A stretch of DNA of 64,000 nucleotides from Adiantum capillus-veneris (Eukaryota > Streptophyta > Polypodiopsida > Polypodiales > Pteridaceae): contig CM043969.1 of assembly GCA_014529385.2 (NCBI GenBank), positions 30,214,946 through 30,278,945 of the forward strand, in the 5' to 3' direction. Positions within the stretch are counted from its first letter, which is position 1; each line of letters begins with the position of its first letter. Of this stretch, positions 62,395 to 64,000 are shown piece after piece. The position numbers were made by a program, and so were the translations under genes. A model generated the notes under the pieces. The model made no database searches. It worked only from the letters and a program-made list of their open reading frames with translations, and was not told where the DNA came from.

Positions 62395-63991
62395 TTGATT
62401 ACAAAAGTTTTATTGCATGTTATGAAGCTGAGATGAAGAGCCGAAATGTTCCAAAAGATCGGATGATTGCAGCTTTTGAAGAGGCTGTAAACTCGAATTT
62501 TAAAAAGCAGGTTCAAGAACTGGCAGAAGCATATCCCACACGGTGGGAGTATTTTGCAGAGGAATTTATTTATGAAAGCTCAAGGATTCTAGATCAGGAA
62601 ATAAAGGATATTACTGAACGAAATAAGGTTGTCTTCAGTAAGGGTGAAGGGGATCAGATGCAGATCCTGAACTATGATGAAACAGGCTTATATGAATTTT
62701 TTTCAAAGATTGCTCGCATGGACGCTACCTCTAATAATGGTTCCAGTGAAGACATAGACTATTCAGCAAGTGGTTCGCAAGTTGTTGACTTTGACATGGA
62801 TTATTCTGAAGGAGTTCATCAAGAAGATGACCTTCTACAGGATATTATTGAAACTATTTTCACTATAGCCGAGCAGGACAACATGTTTGTTGCAGATGAG
62901 TGCATAAACAAAGCTATTATATACACAGTAGCTGATGAAGTGACCAAGATTGTGGACCCAGCACAGGATGAGCCTGAGGATTTCAATGAACCTATGATTG
63001 CTACTAACAATATGCTTACAGATGTTGCTATCCCAGAAGAGGATGCTATAATTGGTGAATTTTTGTCTAGATCTGAAGGATATGTTTATGACAGTATAGA
63101 AGAGCTTTCTGATGTGTGTACCTCTTCAGAGGGGGTGCTAGATGAGCCTTTGCAGTGCTATGATGTATTGCTAAGTAACATGGATGCAGATGATGAAGCA
63201 GAGAATTATATGGATGAGTATGAAGATTGCTTAGATTATGCTAATTATGAACAGGATATTTACGTGGATTTTACATCTATGCTTATATACGGGCTGCAAG
63301 AGGATCCAACTCCTAAAGCTTTGTTGAATGTTAAGACTTCCAAGGGTGATTTTCCCAAGGATGTTATGGATGAAGATCTTCAAGATAAAGCTATTATTCA
63401 TTATCAACCTCAAAAACCAGGTAAAAATCTCTCTGATGATACAAGTCCAGGAAGTCCTAAGGTTTTTTGTGATGGCTATGAAGCTAGAGGGGGTGATGCT
63501 ACTAAATCATCCCTGATACAGCATAAAGTGCACATGATTTTTCGTTTTCTTGGGCAATGTGCCAAATGTGGCTGGATTTGGATACTATTCCTAGTAATTC
63601 TTATGTCAATGATGTCCTGGCTATCAGTAAAAGGGAGTAAGAATTCTTTAATTCTTGCTGATAACGACCTTAAGTTATCAAAAGTTTGTGAGATATGGCT
63701 GCTACACTATGCTTCAGGAGAAGCTCTAGTATATTGCGGAGGCCAACAATGCTATGTGATCTTAATGGTATTTGATCCAGGAGATTCGACATATCTTCAA
63801 AGGAAGGTTCATTATGGATGGGTATTTTTGAGTATATATTGTGGTTTCTTTCTGCTAGATCCTGCAATAGCATATTTGGAGTAGAAATTCTTGAAGTTGA
63901 TTGATACGGGATGTGTGTGCTTATGTGGATATTATGCTGCTCCACTATTGGGGAAATTTCTTATTATCCCATTTGATCCTGGGAGCTATTG
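62395..63991 (+). CDS. acidic-membrane-DPG ORF fused to RNase H (E7)
   Basis: In frame with RNase H. About 500 codons to a TAG at 63882-63884, then 35 more codons in the same frame to a TGA at about 63990. Parts: helical N-terminus (FIACYEAEMKSRNVPKDR, AYPTRWEYFAEEFIYES); long acidic region (DFDMDYSEGVHQEDDLLQD, DADDEAENYMDEYEDCLD); hydrophobic span WIWILFLVILMSMMSWLSV; MVFDPGDSTYLQ; second hydrophobic span (YGWVFLSIYCGFFLLDP); then past the TAG a Cys-rich, hydrophobic tail ending IPFDPGSY-stop. It is the best-preserved member of the family also seen in E8 and the E1 C-terminus. It matches no family I know. Membrane protein of the particle, envelope-like, is an inference. Confidence 0.8.
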
Positions 63992-64000
63992 AAGAGCAAC

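Larger units (their letters stand above)
57500..64000 (+). mobile_element. E7: gypsy element of the E1 family with partial pol
   Basis: Plus-strand element related to E1 by LTR end, PBS, leader ORFs and gag. Unlike E1 it has protease, RT and RNase H. A deletion removed the second RNase H and integrase and joined RNase H to the acidic-membrane-DPG ORF. The element continues past the window end, where its polypurine tract and 3' LTR are expected. Several stops and frameshifts make it non-functional. Confidence 0.8.

Noticed and set aside
62819-63413. Minus-strand ORFs of about 60 codons at the right end
   Set aside because: Complement of the long acidic-membrane ORF; no independent coding evidence.
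1-64000. A host protein-coding gene between the elements
   Set aside because: Every sizeable open frame is a retroelement domain, its antisense shadow, or a low-complexity LTR product; remaining gaps show no exon-like code.

Overview
The window is nuclear DNA of a large, repeat-rich land-plant genome. The evidence is indirect: almost every stretch is a plant-type LTR retrotransposon, mostly Ty3/gypsy elements of the Tat/Athila type (a second RNase H domain between RNase H and integrase, extra ORFs after pol, long LTRs), with one Ty1/copia remnant primed by initiator tRNA-Met. I found no host gene, tRNA, rRNA or bacterial feature, and I cannot name the species.

The layout is nested; the labels E0-E8, A and C are mine. 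Left block: E0, a decayed minus-strand gypsy element (1-1544 and 7902-8770, its 5' LTR starting at about 8771), is split by E1 (1545-7901). E1 is a young-looking non-autonomous element with two 1.55 kb LTRs, a primer-binding site, a polypurine tract, and one intact 789-residue ORF (gag fused to a membrane segment), but no pol. Middle block: A, a plus-strand gypsy gag relic (about 11145-11691, 28188-28789, 52756-53950), is split twice. E3 (minus, 11692-28187) sits in it, and the upstream LTR of E3 is split in turn by E2 (minus, 19463-28167), the best-preserved full gag-PR-RT-RH-aRH-INT element here. E5 (minus, 28790-52755) is the second insertion in A. It carries gag and protease at its right end and a large coiled-coil ORF3 at its left end, and is itself interrupted by E4 (plus, about 29360-35889) and by the E8 block (about 41000-45886). 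Right block: C, a copia element (53951-56768) that lost RT, RNase H and its 3' LTR, then a 176-bp tandem duplication, then E7 (plus, about 57100 to beyond the end), a relative of E1 that keeps gag, protease, RT and RNase H.

The main finding is an undescribed 3' ORF seen in E8 and E7 and, more weakly, at the C-terminus of the E1 ORF. It has a helical N-terminal part, a very acidic middle, a hydrophobic membrane part and repeated (F/Y)DPG(G/D) motifs, and in E7 and E8 it ends in FDPG-x-Tyr-stop. It survives in each case although pol is partly or wholly gone. Second, the non-coding spacers of E5 carry a 22-nt palindrome about every 285-293 bp, both upstream of gag and upstream of ORF3. Third, a small leader ORF lies just upstream of gag in E1, E2 and E7.

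All similarities were judged by eye from the sequence; no database search was possible. Most coding regions are broken by stops and frameshifts and are called pseudogenes.
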